From assembly GCA_017475035.1 (NCBI GenBank), contig JAFVGK010000016.1, positions 1-64,000 on the forward strand: 64,000 nt of DNA. Reading direction: 5' to 3'. The translations under genes were made by a program, and so were the position numbers. Position 1 is the first letter of the stretch, and every line of letters starts with the position of its first letter. The notes under the pieces are model-generated. The model worked only from the letters and a program-made list of their open reading frames with translations, was not told where the DNA came from and did not search any database. Source of the DNA: Blautia sp. GTDB lineage: Bacteria; Bacillota; Clostridia; Lachnospirales; Lachnospiraceae. Below are positions 1-8,117 of the stretch, piece by piece.

Positions 1-332
1 TCCGATAACACGCTGTATCTTTGTCAGCGCTGCGTCACCAATTGCGTGCACTTCGACAAACACAGCCCGTTTGTCCTATGACTTCGAGCAGATTCCAAAG
101 GCGCTATGAACAGGGCTTTTCGCACCCACGCTATGTCTGCGGTGACCAGCCTCTACTTCCTATTGTTTGCTTGCATGCTCCTGGCCTGCTTCTAGCCATG
201 TAATGTATTGTCTTTGGTCAGACCGCATACAGTAAACGACCGCGTTCGTCCAAAACAGGGCATCTGTCCATGTTGCGCGGATCATACGAACCACTGCATC
301 AGAAAAAATCTTATTTACTGGTTCTTGTATAT
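1..332. other. Window edge and presumed IS21 right flank
   Basis: No convincing gene is seen. The plus frame from base 1 reads a short cysteine-containing stretch to a stop near base 80, which could be the tail of a gene outside the window, but it is too short to identify. Bases 277-302 resemble, in inverted orientation, the 24-base repeats upstream of istA (shared core ATAYGAACCACT), so the right end of the IS21 element probably lies between about 200 and 332. The exact end was not located. Confidence 0.3.
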
Positions 333-1106
333 TTATTTTCCGGCTGCTTCAACAGCAAGCGTTAAACGGCCTTTGCCACGATAGCTTTTGCCCTTAATCG
401 TACACACCAATGCAGTATCAAAAAGCCTGTCCAAAGAGCAGAGAAGGGAATGGTCATCACTGAAGAATCCGGACCACTGCTCTGGCTGAACATTGCTTGT
501 AAATATGATGGATCCTGGACCTTCCTTGTTGTACCGCCTGTTCACCACATCGAAAAAAATGCGTGTATTATCACGATCCATCACGCACTGTCCGACTTCA
601 TCAATAATCAGGCAGGCCGGTTTCACCATGCCATTCACGGCAGAACCTACCCGATCCGCGCGGCGTGCATCCGTGAGTTTCTGGTTCAGTTCCGTAAATG
701 TCAGGAAATATGCTTTGTGTCCCCTGTGGCAGCACTCCGTCCCATAAGCCTGCGCCAAATGGGTTTTGCCTATTCCGGGCGGTCCTATAAAAGCAATGTT
801 GTTATGCGAATATAAAGGTGACAGCGTCTTGAGGTTTTTAAGCACGTCGACATCTTTGCCGTGGAGCTGGTTAAAATCAAAGTTGTCGAATGTTTTGGGG
901 TTTTTAAGCGGAAGACGGCTTGTCTTGAGATACATGCTGACCGTCGCGTCCCATTTTTTCTTACGGAGATGTTCAAAAACCTTTGCAACAGCTACAATCG
1001 TTTCCTCCGATGCGTTGTTTTCCTGCATCAAGGCGGCGAGCTCTTCCGTGGGAAGATCGATCCCAACCATGTCAGCATCCTCTTGTATTTTCTCATAGAG
1101 CCCCAT
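333..1106 (-). CDS. istB: IS21-family transposition helper ATPase IstB
   Basis: AAA+ ATPase that assists the IS21 transposase IstA in target choice and strand transfer. The 257-residue product has a Walker A motif GPPGIGKT near residue 108, a Walker B motif LIIDEVG near residue 166 and a FTSN sensor-like segment, the usual IstB layout and length. I choose the ATG at 1106 because GGAGG precedes it by nine bases and it forms TAATG with the istA stop, the start/stop overlap typical of IS21. A start two codons upstream is possible but lies nearer the ribosome binding site. It appears full length. Confidence 0.93.
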   Translation of the reverse strand: MGLYEKIQEDADMVGIDLPTEELAALMQENNASEETIVAVAKVFEHLRKKKWDATVSMYLKTSRLPLKNPKTFDNFDFNQLHGKDVDVLKNLKTLSPLYSHNNIAFIGPPGIGKTHLAQAYGTECCHRGHKAYFLTFTELNQKLTDARRADRVGSAVNGMVKPACLIIDEVGQCVMDRDNTRIFFDVVNRRYNKEGPGSIIFTSNVQPEQWSGFFSDDHSLLCSLDRLFDTALVCTIKGKSYRGKGRLTLAVEAAGK

Positions 1107-2425
1107 TAGCAACCCACCTCCTTATCGAAATTGAACTGGCTGAACCTATAGTCGTAATCCGCTGACGGAGCGACCTTCATGTGGGAAGTAATGACGGCTG
1201 TTGGAAATTCCTCGGGCTGATCCGGGCTGAATTGGTTTTCACAGAAGCTGTCTTTCCGCGACCAGGTGACGTTATGCTGGGTAAGTTCCTGTGAGAGGTC
1301 CGCCGAATAGATATAAAGGGTGAAATCCTCCCTCATGACACGGCACGTACGGCCGGTATATGTATAGGGGACTCCGAACCTGCGGCCCTCGTAATTCACG
1401 AACCCGTCGAACGAAATGGAACGCTCCGGACAAAGGTAGAACCGGATCTCCTGTGTGACGGAAAAAGGCCGGGCAACATCAAGACAGCTACCCTGATGGA
1501 TTTGTGACGGAACACAGTCTGTCGCCTTATGGTAGCGGTTGTTGTGCTGGTAGCACCACCTTTTCGCCTCATAGTTGAGGCTGGTAATCGTACTGAAAAC
1601 CCGCCCAGGCAGAAAATTCCCCTTCACATACTGCACCAGGCGTTCTACGGCCCCTTTAGTAAAAGGATGTCTCGGTTTGCAAAGCTTCGTGCTGAAACCT
1701 ACCGTTTTCATGAAGGATGCATAGTCCGGATGCCATATAGGATGCCCAAAGTCGTCCCGGCGGGTCACAACGCTCTTCATGTTGTCGGTAAGAACATGAT
1801 TTGGGATCCCCATTTCCTCAAAAGCGTGTACCATCCCTATAAAAAGATTCTCCTGGCGCGCGTTGGGGAAGAATTCTATATAAAAGTAGCCGCAGTGGTG
1901 GCAGACCATGGCAAAACAGGCAAGCCTCGATTCATTCCTACAACCGTCATCGGTGGTAATGAACCCCCAGTCCATCTGGTACGATTCCCCTGGACCTGTG
2001 CTATATCTGCGGCCACGGTTGCCTTGCGAATCCACGGCCTGCCTTTTGGGCGGGATGAGATCCGAATGGTTCTGTATGTATTTTTTTACTGTTGACAGGC
2101 TCCCCGTGAAACCCGCTTCCTGGAGTCTTTCAAAGCATACCACGGAATTAGTGACGTTATTTCTGAGTAGGTTGTCAATAACGCCCGTGAAACCATCCAT
2201 GATGTGAGTGACCGCTTTTTTTCCTGCGTTCCCGTGAGCCTTGACGCAGAAGCCGTTTTTCTGCAGCCCGCGGAGTTTTCCCCTGGAAATACCTGTGCGC
2301 CTTTCCAGTTCGGCAAGATTGACAGAAGCCGGATCAAAAGACTCACCCATCTCATGCTTCATATCTTCTATTGCTTGTGTTATAATAGTTTGCAGGTCAT
2401 TACCTGCAATGTCTTTGTTGTACAT
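1106..2425 (-). CDS. istA: IS21-family transposase IstA
   Basis: DDE transposase that cuts and joins the IS ends. The N-terminal third carries helix-turn-helix segments. The catalytic core shows the first Asp in QMDWG, the second in LTDNMKS and the Glu in KGAVERLVQYVK, followed by a C-terminal beta-barrel-like region. I use the ATG at 2425 (440 residues) because an AAGGAGGT site sits immediately upstream; a longer reading to 2455 adds ten residues overlapping that site. It is translated with istB through a one-base overlap and has no visible frameshift. Confidence 0.93.
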   Translation of the reverse strand: MYNKDIAGNDLQTIITQAIEDMKHEMGESFDPASVNLAELERRTGISRGKLRGLQKNGFCVKAHGNAGKKAVTHIMDGFTGVIDNLLRNNVTNSVVCFERLQEAGFTGSLSTVKKYIQNHSDLIPPKRQAVDSQGNRGRRYSTGPGESYQMDWGFITTDDGCRNESRLACFAMVCHHCGYFYIEFFPNARQENLFIGMVHAFEEMGIPNHVLTDNMKSVVTRRDDFGHPIWHPDYASFMKTVGFSTKLCKPRHPFTKGAVERLVQYVKGNFLPGRVFSTITSLNYEAKRWCYQHNNRYHKATDCVPSQIHQGSCLDVARPFSVTQEIRFYLCPERSISFDGFVNYEGRRFGVPYTYTGRTCRVMREDFTLYIYSADLSQELTQHNVTWSRKDSFCENQFSPDQPEEFPTAVITSHMKVAPSADYDYRFSQFNFDKEVGC

Positions 2426-2500
2426 GGTACCTCCTTTTCTCTGATGCAATGGCATACATCAGTATAAAGGTACCTTCGACATTTTGGGTAATGACTTTTT

Positions 2501-2574
2501 AATTGGCTAAAATCGTTTGGCTTAAATTGGTTAAAATCGCCTGGCTCTGAGTGGTTCATATCGCCTGGCTCTAA
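2501..2574. repeat. Three tandem terminal repeats of the IS21 element
   Basis: Three adjacent imperfect copies of 24, 26 and 24 bases (2501-2524, 2525-2550, 2551-2574) share a TTGGYTAAAATCG core followed by a CCTGGCTCT-like end. Multiple end repeats are known transposase-binding sites in IS21 relatives. They lie 75-150 bases upstream of the istA start, so they could also affect its promoter. Bases 2581-2799 hold no gene that I can see. Confidence 0.7.
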
Positions 2575-2799
2575 CAGAGTGCTCATTACAGGGATATTTT
2601 AACACATTTTACATTCTGTTTTGAGTTCGGAAATGTAAAAAAAAAGGGTACCCTTTCCTGGAAATCGGCATACTACTGTTATCACAGAGGGGAAGAGGTA
2701 AAGGTCCGTAAAAACAAAAAAAAGCGCGGCACAGGATCACCAGGGATATTGCTCCCCAGAAATCCCGTGCCGTATGGTTTGAGTTTACTATGCCGTTGT

Positions 2800-4473
2800 T
2801 CACTTCCCTCTCTCCAGTTCCACTCTGACGCCGGCCTTGAAGATCACCGTGACCGTTTTCTCTCCAATCTCCACCTTTTCCACGAAGCGGATCACGTCAT
2901 CATCAGTACATGCCACCACCTTCCCTTGTGGGTAATCAGGCCTTGTGAGGCGGAAGAACAAATCCGGCTTATCGCACCGGCCATTTGGGCTCTCACGGTA
3001 AGGCCGCTCTGCGCTGCCCGTCGTCATCGCCGTGATCCTGTCCTGCAGGTTCCTGATGTGCAGCAGTTTGTCCGCGTAGATTGCTCGTTGTTCAGAAGCA
3101 GTTGCCCATGCGCTGCGCAGCGCGTCCAACTGCTCCTCGGCTTCTGTGTTCACAGGGGCGCTTCCGGTATTCACAGAACCATCATCCGAGGCAGCAGAGG
3201 AAAGATTCTCCATCTCCGCTTCGATCCGGTTGAGCACATCGTCTGCCTTGTCCAGCCCGCCCCAACGGACGCGCTCCTCAAGCCGGATCAATTCCTCTCT
3301 TTTTTCCGGCAGCGCGTTGAAGGCATCCGCAATGGCCTGCCTCAGCGTCTCGTCCCGAATGGATTCATTGTCGCACTCGATGTTGGGATGCCGCGCTTTG
3401 TTCAGCTTCGCGTCGCATCGCCATGTCGGCCCGACGGGTCTGTAGGACAGGCCACACTTTCCACAGATAACCCGGTTCGACAGCGGACTCTTGTGCACAT
3501 ATTTGAATTCCCGCCAGTGTCTCCGCCGCCTTGCCATCTCCGCCTGCACCTGCTGAAAAATCTCCTTCGGAATCACAGGATCGTGGCTGTTTTCTACAAA
3601 GTACTGCGGGAGTTGTCCGTAGTTCGGCGCAACCTTTTTCGTAAGAAAATCCACGGTATAGTACTTCTGCAGAAGCAGATCGCCTGAGAATTTCTCATTT
3701 TGTAGCAGGTACTCAATCCCCTGGTAGTTCCAGTTTCGCTTGAAAACTGTGCCGCCCACCGTCGTTTTGTCTCCGTTGACACCTTCGGCCTTAAGCCGCT
3801 CCGCGATGTGTTTTGTCGAGTAACCGTCGAGGTAGTCACGGAAAATGCGCTGTACAATGGCAGCCTCCTCTGGTACAATTTTCAGGGAACCGTCGGGTGT
3901 TCGGTTGTAACCAAGGAGCCGGTGGACTCCACTGCACACCTTCCCCTCCTGGTAATGATACCGCACTCCGATCTGGACGTTCTGACTGATGGAGGCTGAT
4001 TCCTGCTGTGCGATGCTGGCCATGATGGTGATCAAAACCTCCCCACCCGCATCCATGGTGTTAATGTTCTCCTTGGTGAAAAAAATGGGAATGTTCATAC
4101 TCTTCAGCTTGCGGATGTACTGCAGACAGTCCAGTGTGTTGCGGGCGAACCGCGATATGCTCTTGGTCAGCACCATATCGATGGCCCCGGCTTCGCAGTC
4201 GGCGATCATGCGCATGAAGTTTTCCCGCTTGAGTGCACGGGTGCCGGATTCCTCATCAGCGTAGATGCCCACCATCTCCCAGGTGGGATTGTTGCTGATC
4301 AGTGTGTTGAAATGCGTTTGCTGGGCCTCAAAGGACGTCTCCTGGTCTTCATGATCCGTGGAAACGCGGCAGTAGGCCGCCACACGGATGCGCTCCGGTT
4401 CCGCAGGTGCGCTGATGGTAAGGTGGGGCCGGCGGTTTCTCATCTTCTGGTTTGTAATCGTTCTTACCTGCAT
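2800..4473 (-). CDS. Large serine recombinase (resolvase family)
   Basis: Site-specific recombinase of the large serine integrase type, 557 residues. Domains in order: resolvase catalytic domain (about 28-180) with the nucleophile Ser38 in YCRVSTD and the SISRFARNT arginine motif; long helix with QQESASISQNV; recombinase domain (about 195-310); zinc ribbon with CGKCG near residue 338 and a later Cys pair; then coiled coil and C-terminal tail. All key parts are present, so it could be active. GGAGG lies seven bases before the ATG. It follows the related gene at 4494-5846 by 20 bases in the same direction, as in tandem recombinase modules of clostridial integrative elements. No attachment site was found. 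Confidence 0.9.
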   Translation of the reverse strand: MQVRTITNQKMRNRRPHLTISAPAEPERIRVAAYCRVSTDHEDQETSFEAQQTHFNTLISNNPTWEMVGIYADEESGTRALKRENFMRMIADCEAGAIDMVLTKSISRFARNTLDCLQYIRKLKSMNIPIFFTKENINTMDAGGEVLITIMASIAQQESASISQNVQIGVRYHYQEGKVCSGVHRLLGYNRTPDGSLKIVPEEAAIVQRIFRDYLDGYSTKHIAERLKAEGVNGDKTTVGGTVFKRNWNYQGIEYLLQNEKFSGDLLLQKYYTVDFLTKKVAPNYGQLPQYFVENSHDPVIPKEIFQQVQAEMARRRRHWREFKYVHKSPLSNRVICGKCGLSYRPVGPTWRCDAKLNKARHPNIECDNESIRDETLRQAIADAFNALPEKREELIRLEERVRWGGLDKADDVLNRIEAEMENLSSAASDDGSVNTGSAPVNTEAEEQLDALRSAWATASEQRAIYADKLLHIRNLQDRITAMTTGSAERPYRESPNGRCDKPDLFFRLTRPDYPQGKVVACTDDDVIRFVEKVEIGEKTVTVIFKAGVRVELERGK

Positions 4474-4493
4474 TCATTTACCTCCAGTTCTTA

Positions 4494-5846
4494 TTATGCC
4501 GCCGTTCCGCCATCACTGGGAGGAGTGTTTTCAGCGGCATTGAATTCGATTTCCAGTCCACAGCGAAAGTGGATCGTGTACACGCCCCTCGCATGCACCG
4601 TCACGCCCTCTGTGATCATTGGGAAGATAAAACCAAAAGAACCGCTTGAGCCGTGGATCAGCTTAAGCAGTTCTTCTGTCATTTCGATTCTGTTGTCTTT
4701 CATCGTGTCCAGTTCATTCTGGAGTGCTTCCCGCTCAGCGCTCAGTGCATTGAGACGGGAGAAGAAATCGGATGAAGTCACCCTGCAGCGCGTGTGCTTT
4801 ATGGCGTCCGACTCATGATCGATCTCTTCAATGCGATTTTCCAACATTGCAACCCCTGGCGCTGCATGGAAGGATTGGTTGAGAGAGCTGAGGTAATCGG
4901 ACACAGGGCTGTCATCCGTTTTCAGTCGTTCCAGCAAGGACATGAAGTCCGATTGAAACGCCTCCTCGCTGATGGATGGTATCTCACAGTTTTTTGCCTT
5001 CTTCCGACGCCGGCTGCACACCCAGTAGACGTTGCCGACTCTGTTGACGTTCCGTGTCAGCTTCGTTCCACAGCACCCACATGTCATCATGCCGGAGAGG
5101 GCTGTGTACTGTTTGGGAGCCGGTGGCGTTGAAGGTTTGTTCTGTGCCAGCATTTCTTGTACTGTGTTGAAAGTAGCCTTATCAATAATGGCTGGATGAT
5201 GCTCTTCCAGATGATACTGTGGGTACTGGCCCCTGTTGCGGCACATTTGGAAGTTATCGTCGGTGAAGCATTTCTGGAGCACCTGTTCGCCGGTGTAGGA
5301 CAGATTGCTCAGAATCTTGCTGATCCGCCCTCCATTCCAGATCGTAGCGATCTCCTTCCCCTTCCAAACCTGCCCGGCTCGTTTTGTCGGAATGCCGCGG
5401 CTGTTCAGTTCCTCCGCGATGCCCGCCAGGCTCCGAACCATCTCCAGCAGGTCCGTGGTATTGCGGGCGAACCGCGAGACCGATTTTGTCAGGACAAGGC
5501 CCACGCGGCCTTCGGCACAGTCTGTGAGAAGGCGCTGAAGCTCCGGGCGCTTTTCCTTCTTCGTTCCAGAAACAATGTCCACGTAGACGCCGACAAAGTC
5601 CCACTCCGGATGCTGTGCGGCGAAGGTTTTCCAGTGCTCCTGCTGGATGGTTATGGATTCCTGCTGATCGTCATGATCGGTGGAAACACGGCAGTAGGCA
5701 GCCACCTTCAACAGGTTCAGCGCCGAAACCGCCGCGATGACGTTCATGGTACGGGGCTTTCCCACACCAATATGGCGAGGTCTTGCCGCTGTCGTTCTCA
5801 GTTCATCAAATGTGGGCAGGCTGAACTGTAGGGCCGTGCTCTGCAT
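4494..5846 (-). CDS. Large serine recombinase with internal in-frame deletion, probably inactive
   Basis: Paralogue of the neighbouring recombinase, 450 residues. The catalytic start is intact (Ser55 in YCRVSTD; SVSRFARNT at 122-130), and the C-terminal half keeps the recombinase-domain end, a zinc ribbon (CGCCG) and the tail. Between Leu140 and Ala141 the sequence jumps from the segment after the arginine motif straight to the AEELNSRGIP region, which in the neighbour is about 97 residues further on. The end of the catalytic domain, the long dimer helix and the first part of the recombinase domain are missing. The frame stays open, so a protein may be made, but it should not recombine DNA by itself. 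AAGGAAGTGAG precedes the ATG. Confidence 0.87.
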   Translation of the reverse strand: MQSTALQFSLPTFDELRTTAARPRHIGVGKPRTMNVIAAVSALNLLKVAAYCRVSTDHDDQQESITIQQEHWKTFAAQHPEWDFVGVYVDIVSGTKKEKRPELQRLLTDCAEGRVGLVLTKSVSRFARNTTDLLEMVRSLAGIAEELNSRGIPTKRAGQVWKGKEIATIWNGGRISKILSNLSYTGEQVLQKCFTDDNFQMCRNRGQYPQYHLEEHHPAIIDKATFNTVQEMLAQNKPSTPPAPKQYTALSGMMTCGCCGTKLTRNVNRVGNVYWVCSRRRKKAKNCEIPSISEEAFQSDFMSLLERLKTDDSPVSDYLSSLNQSFHAAPGVAMLENRIEEIDHESDAIKHTRCRVTSSDFFSRLNALSAEREALQNELDTMKDNRIEMTEELLKLIHGSSGSFGFIFPMITEGVTVHARGVYTIHFRCGLEIEFNAAENTPPSDGGTAA

Positions 5847-6044
5847 GTGTTCTCACTTCCTTTTTAATCTGACTTCCGTCATTCCTCTGGGAAGAAGGCT
5901 GTCGCGTCCTCCTCAGGGTAGTGCCATGTTACCTCTACCTGGGCTGATTAGCAACGCCTATATAGATAAGTAGAGAAAGAATCTGGGGCTATAAAACGGA
6001 GAAAAATCGGGGCTGTCTGGGGCAAATAATTGTTGGATTGTGAC
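5847..6044. other. Spacer upstream of the serine recombinase
   Basis: No gene is visible. This stretch should hold the promoter for the two recombinases and possibly the element's recombination site, but no clear -35/-10 pair or duplicated core was recognised. Confidence 0.3.
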
Positions 6045-6072
6045 AAAGAAAAAGCGCTCATTTCCGAGCGTT
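6045..6072 (-). terminator. Second of two tandem rho-independent terminators
   Basis: On the minus strand a CGCTC/GAGCG stem (6054-6070) is followed by CTTTTTCTTT. It lies about 30 bases beyond the first terminator after the Rpn-type locus. Confidence 0.6.
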
Positions 6073-6102
6073 GAAACGGTGAAGCAAGGGCAAACGGGCA
6101 TA

Positions 6103-6132
6103 GAAAAAGCCCTCCGGTTATTAGCCGGAAGG
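6103..6132 (-). terminator. Terminator after the Rpn tail ORF
   Basis: On the minus strand CCTTCCGG pairs with CCGGAGGG (eight pairs, one G-T) around a short loop and is followed by CTTTTT. It lies 27 bases beyond the stop of the ORF at 6159. Confidence 0.75.
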
Positions 6133-6158
6133 CCTGATTGTTCGATCTGTATTCTCTT

Positions 6159-6419
6159 TTACTTTGCCGCCATCTTCTGCTCGAAAGCAGTTTCTGTGAT
6201 GCCTGCTTGATCTGCGGCGTCCTTGATGGTTAGAAGACCTTTCTTGACAAGAGAAATCAGGGTTTCGATGATGCCTTCTCTCCGTCCGCCCTCTTTGAAC
6301 AGTTCCATCTGCTCCGCTTCGTTATACTCCGTCAGCAGCATACCCTTCACCTCCGCTTTGTGCCCCAGAGGTTCAGACAATGTTATACTGCCTATACATT
6401 TCCTTGCGATATGATTCAT
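6159..6419 (-). CDS. Displaced alternative C-terminal tail of an Rpn-type nuclease
   Basis: An 86-residue reading frame whose residues from about 20 onward repeat the end of the upstream nuclease (AEVKGMLLTEYNEAEQMELF) and then run into a different ending rich in ETLISLVKKGLL and DAADQAGIT, typical of the C-termini of Rpn/YhgA-like proteins. The first 19 residues come from reading the 3' end of the upstream gene in another frame, and the ATG has no good ribosome binding site. It is therefore more likely a silent tail cassette or deletion remnant than a separate working protein. The shared 84-base repeat could recombine to place this tail on the upstream gene. Confidence 0.55.
   Translation of the reverse strand: MNHIARKCIGSITLSEPLGHKAEVKGMLLTEYNEAEQMELFKEGGRREGIIETLISLVKKGLLTIKDAADQAGITETAFEQKMAAK
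6274..6357. repeat. Direct repeat, downstream copy (Rpn tail)
   Basis: About 84 bases nearly identical to 6509-6592, offset by 235 bases. It encodes the shared KGMLLTEYNEAEQMELFKE segment in the small ORF. Confidence 0.85.
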
Positions 6420-7248
6420 CGCCAGCTGCCTTCTGTGCTTCCTTGATTAATCCTTTTTCAAAAAGGACATTCATCAACCGTGCCATCAGGCCTTCACCCT
6501 CAGCACGACCTTCTCTTCGTCCGTCCTCTTTGAACAGTTCCATCTGCTCAGCTTCGTTATACTCCGTCAGCAGCATACCCTTCACCTCCGCTCTATGCGC
6601 TTCAAGGAATGGTTTTATCACATAATCATCCGGCATTGCGGAAATTGCCTTGTCAATTGCACTGCTCATGCCTTCTTCATCTTTGGTCGTATTGTTCCTG
6701 CGCACTTCATCCACCAGCCAGGAATACTCACCCAACGGCTTGCACGCATCAAGCAGTTCTTTATTCCTGCCCACATTTACATTCAGCATACGGACTTTGA
6801 CTTCGATATCCGCGTCCGCGTCCTCCGGAAAGGATTCACTCAGCCTGAGGGTCTTCTCATCCGGCTGATCTATCGTTCCGTTATAGAACACGACCAGCTT
6901 GGGCACAGGCAGACGCAGCAGTTCGCTGCCATACTTGTTCAGCTTGTTTTCCTTCACATACTTCTCGTACAGATTCCCAGCGTATTGAAGCAGTCGCAGC
7001 GGCATATTGGGATTGTACGTGGACTGCTGCTCATACAGCGCCATATCCTCGGCAATCAGAAAAGAAACGTCATTGTGCATGCCAAGGTACATGACCTCTT
7101 TGATCGTCGTGATCTGTATCGCATCCGGGTTGGTGTAGTTGGAACCATTGACAGCGTTGTAAAGGCTCAGTGTCCACGCTTTGTTTTCTTCTGAGCCGAA
7201 GAGAAAGATGAACAGTCTGTCTTTATATTGCGTGTTGTCCACTGCCAT
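6373..7248 (-). CDS. Rpn family PD-(D/E)XK nuclease/transposase-like protein
   Basis: Member of the YhgA/Rpn group of recombination-promoting nucleases, 291 residues. The nuclease-fold core is in the first 120 residues: a conserved Asp in HNDVSFLI followed by ALYEQQS, matching the D...ExQ form of the PD-(D/E)XK active site in these proteins. The C-terminal part ends in a charged GRREGRAEGEG linker and a variable tail. I choose the ATG at 7248, eight bases after AAGGAGG, rather than 7269. A good promoter lies upstream. An alternative C-terminal tail is encoded just downstream behind an 84-base direct repeat. Rpn proteins are known to promote RecA-independent recombination; a role here is inferred. 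Confidence 0.82.
   Translation of the reverse strand: MAVDNTQYKDRLFIFLFGSEENKAWTLSLYNAVNGSNYTNPDAIQITTIKEVMYLGMHNDVSFLIAEDMALYEQQSTYNPNMPLRLLQYAGNLYEKYVKENKLNKYGSELLRLPVPKLVVFYNGTIDQPDEKTLRLSESFPEDADADIEVKVRMLNVNVGRNKELLDACKPLGEYSWLVDEVRRNNTTKDEEGMSSAIDKAISAMPDDYVIKPFLEAHRAEVKGMLLTEYNEAEQMELFKEDGRREGRAEGEGLMARLMNVLFEKGLIKEAQKAAGDESYRKEMYRQYNIV
6509..6592. repeat. Direct repeat, upstream copy (inside the Rpn gene)
   Basis: Partner of 6274-6357, with only a handful of mismatches, coding for the same peptide segment near residue 225 of the nuclease. Confidence 0.85.
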
Positions 7249-7285
7249 AAACAACGCCTCCTTTTCCACCTGTTCTTCCAGTTAA

Positions 7286-7314
7286 ATAGTACCACAAATC
7301 AGTCCTGTTTTCAA
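7286..7314 (-). promoter_or_regulatory. Sigma-A promoter of the Rpn gene
   Basis: On the minus strand TTGAAA (7309-7314) and TACTAT (7286-7291) are separated by 17 bases, about 40 bases before the chosen start. Confidence 0.6.
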
Positions 7315-7342
7315 TTGCTCGCGGCAAATTAATTATGAACAT

Positions 7343-7669
7343 TTATCTCCTCCATGCTCCGCCGCCGACGGACGGTATCTTAATGGCGCACCACTCCGTC
7401 AGGGGCTTGGCTTCTGTGATTCCGGCCTTTTCCAGGCTCTCTTCCATACCACAGCGGTCGCACACATACACCTGCGCGTAACGGCTTAGCGCATGGCGGG
7501 TTGTCGGGCCAAGCATGATCTCGCCGCACCGTGGGCACCGGCCGTCAGTTTCTCGCTGGTGGGCGCCATACCAGTTGAGCGTAACCACAGCCTCATCCGC
7601 CGTGGCTATTTTATGCACACGGTCGATGTCCGTGACGTTCAAACCAGAACCATTGTCCCAGTCAACCAT
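7343..7669 (-). CDS. Zinc-ribbon hypothetical protein
   Basis: A 108-residue protein of unknown function. Two CxxC pairs, CPRCG near residue 44 and CDRCG near residue 70, should form a single zinc ribbon. The rest shows no membrane segment or recognised domain. No clear ribosome binding site precedes the ATG, and a tyrosine-recombinase fragment begins about 15 bases away on the other strand, so the 5' end may have been altered by rearrangement. Its setting among recombinases suggests cargo of a mobile element. Confidence 0.55.
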   Translation of the reverse strand: MVDWDNGSGLNVTDIDRVHKIATADEAVVTLNWYGAHQRETDGRCPRCGEIMLGPTTRHALSRYAQVYVCDRCGMEESLEKAGITEAKPLTEWCAIKIPSVGGGAWRR

Positions 7670-7685
7670 AATCGTATACTTATGA

Positions 7686-8117
7686 AAAGCTTCTCATAAG
7701 CGTTTGCTGTTGATCCGGTATACAGAACGCTTGCGGGAGGAATTCAGTGACTGGTCCACATGGTTTTTCCCGGCCAGAGAGATGGAAAACCTCTTGTCGG
7801 TCGGCCTTATTGACAAACGTTTCAACGAAGCGTGGAATGCCACTGCATTTGCGTCAACCTGTCCGGATAAACCTACGGTTCATAGTTTGAGGCATACATT
7901 TGTTGTCAAGCGTATGAATACATGGATGGAACAGGGGATCCCATTACATTCCATGCTTCCATATCTTAGCAAATATCTCGGGCACGCAAGTGTGCAGGAC
8001 ACGTTTTATTATTATCACCAGGTTGATACTGCATTCAGGATCGTGCAAAGCAAAGACCGCAAGTCGGAAATGATCATCCCGGAGGTGAAAGCCTATGAAG
8101 ACAGCATCCCTGAATAA
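7686..8117 (+). pseudogene. Tyrosine recombinase, 5'-truncated
   Basis: C-terminal fragment of a phage-integrase-type recombinase. It keeps HSLRHTF (the His-x-x-Arg pair), the LGHAS histidine and the tyrosine region FYYYH, but lacks the N-terminal DNA-binding domain and the first catalytic arginine. The frame opens at a stop at 7683 and can only start at weak TTG codons near 7704, so the gene was cut here. Its 3' end overlaps the next recombinase by 23 bases, an arrangement typical of Tn554-like pairs or recombinase-in-trio elements. It is probably non-functional. Confidence 0.8.

Larger units (their letters stand above)
333..2580 (-). mobile_element. IS21-family insertion sequence (approximate limits)
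   Basis: istA and istB overlap in the order expected for IS21, and repeats precede istA. Both genes look intact, so the element may be active. Outer limits are estimates: the left end lies just beyond the repeats near 2575-2600 and the right end downstream of istB below 332. No target duplication could be confirmed. Confidence 0.75.

Noticed and set aside
21..203. A 60-residue plus-strand frame at the window edge
   Set aside because: Arg/Leu-rich composition, no ribosome binding site and no recognisable domain.
450..815. Plus-strand frames of 80-120 residues opposite istB and istA
   Set aside because: They are shadows of the IS21 genes in other frames, without ribosome binding sites.
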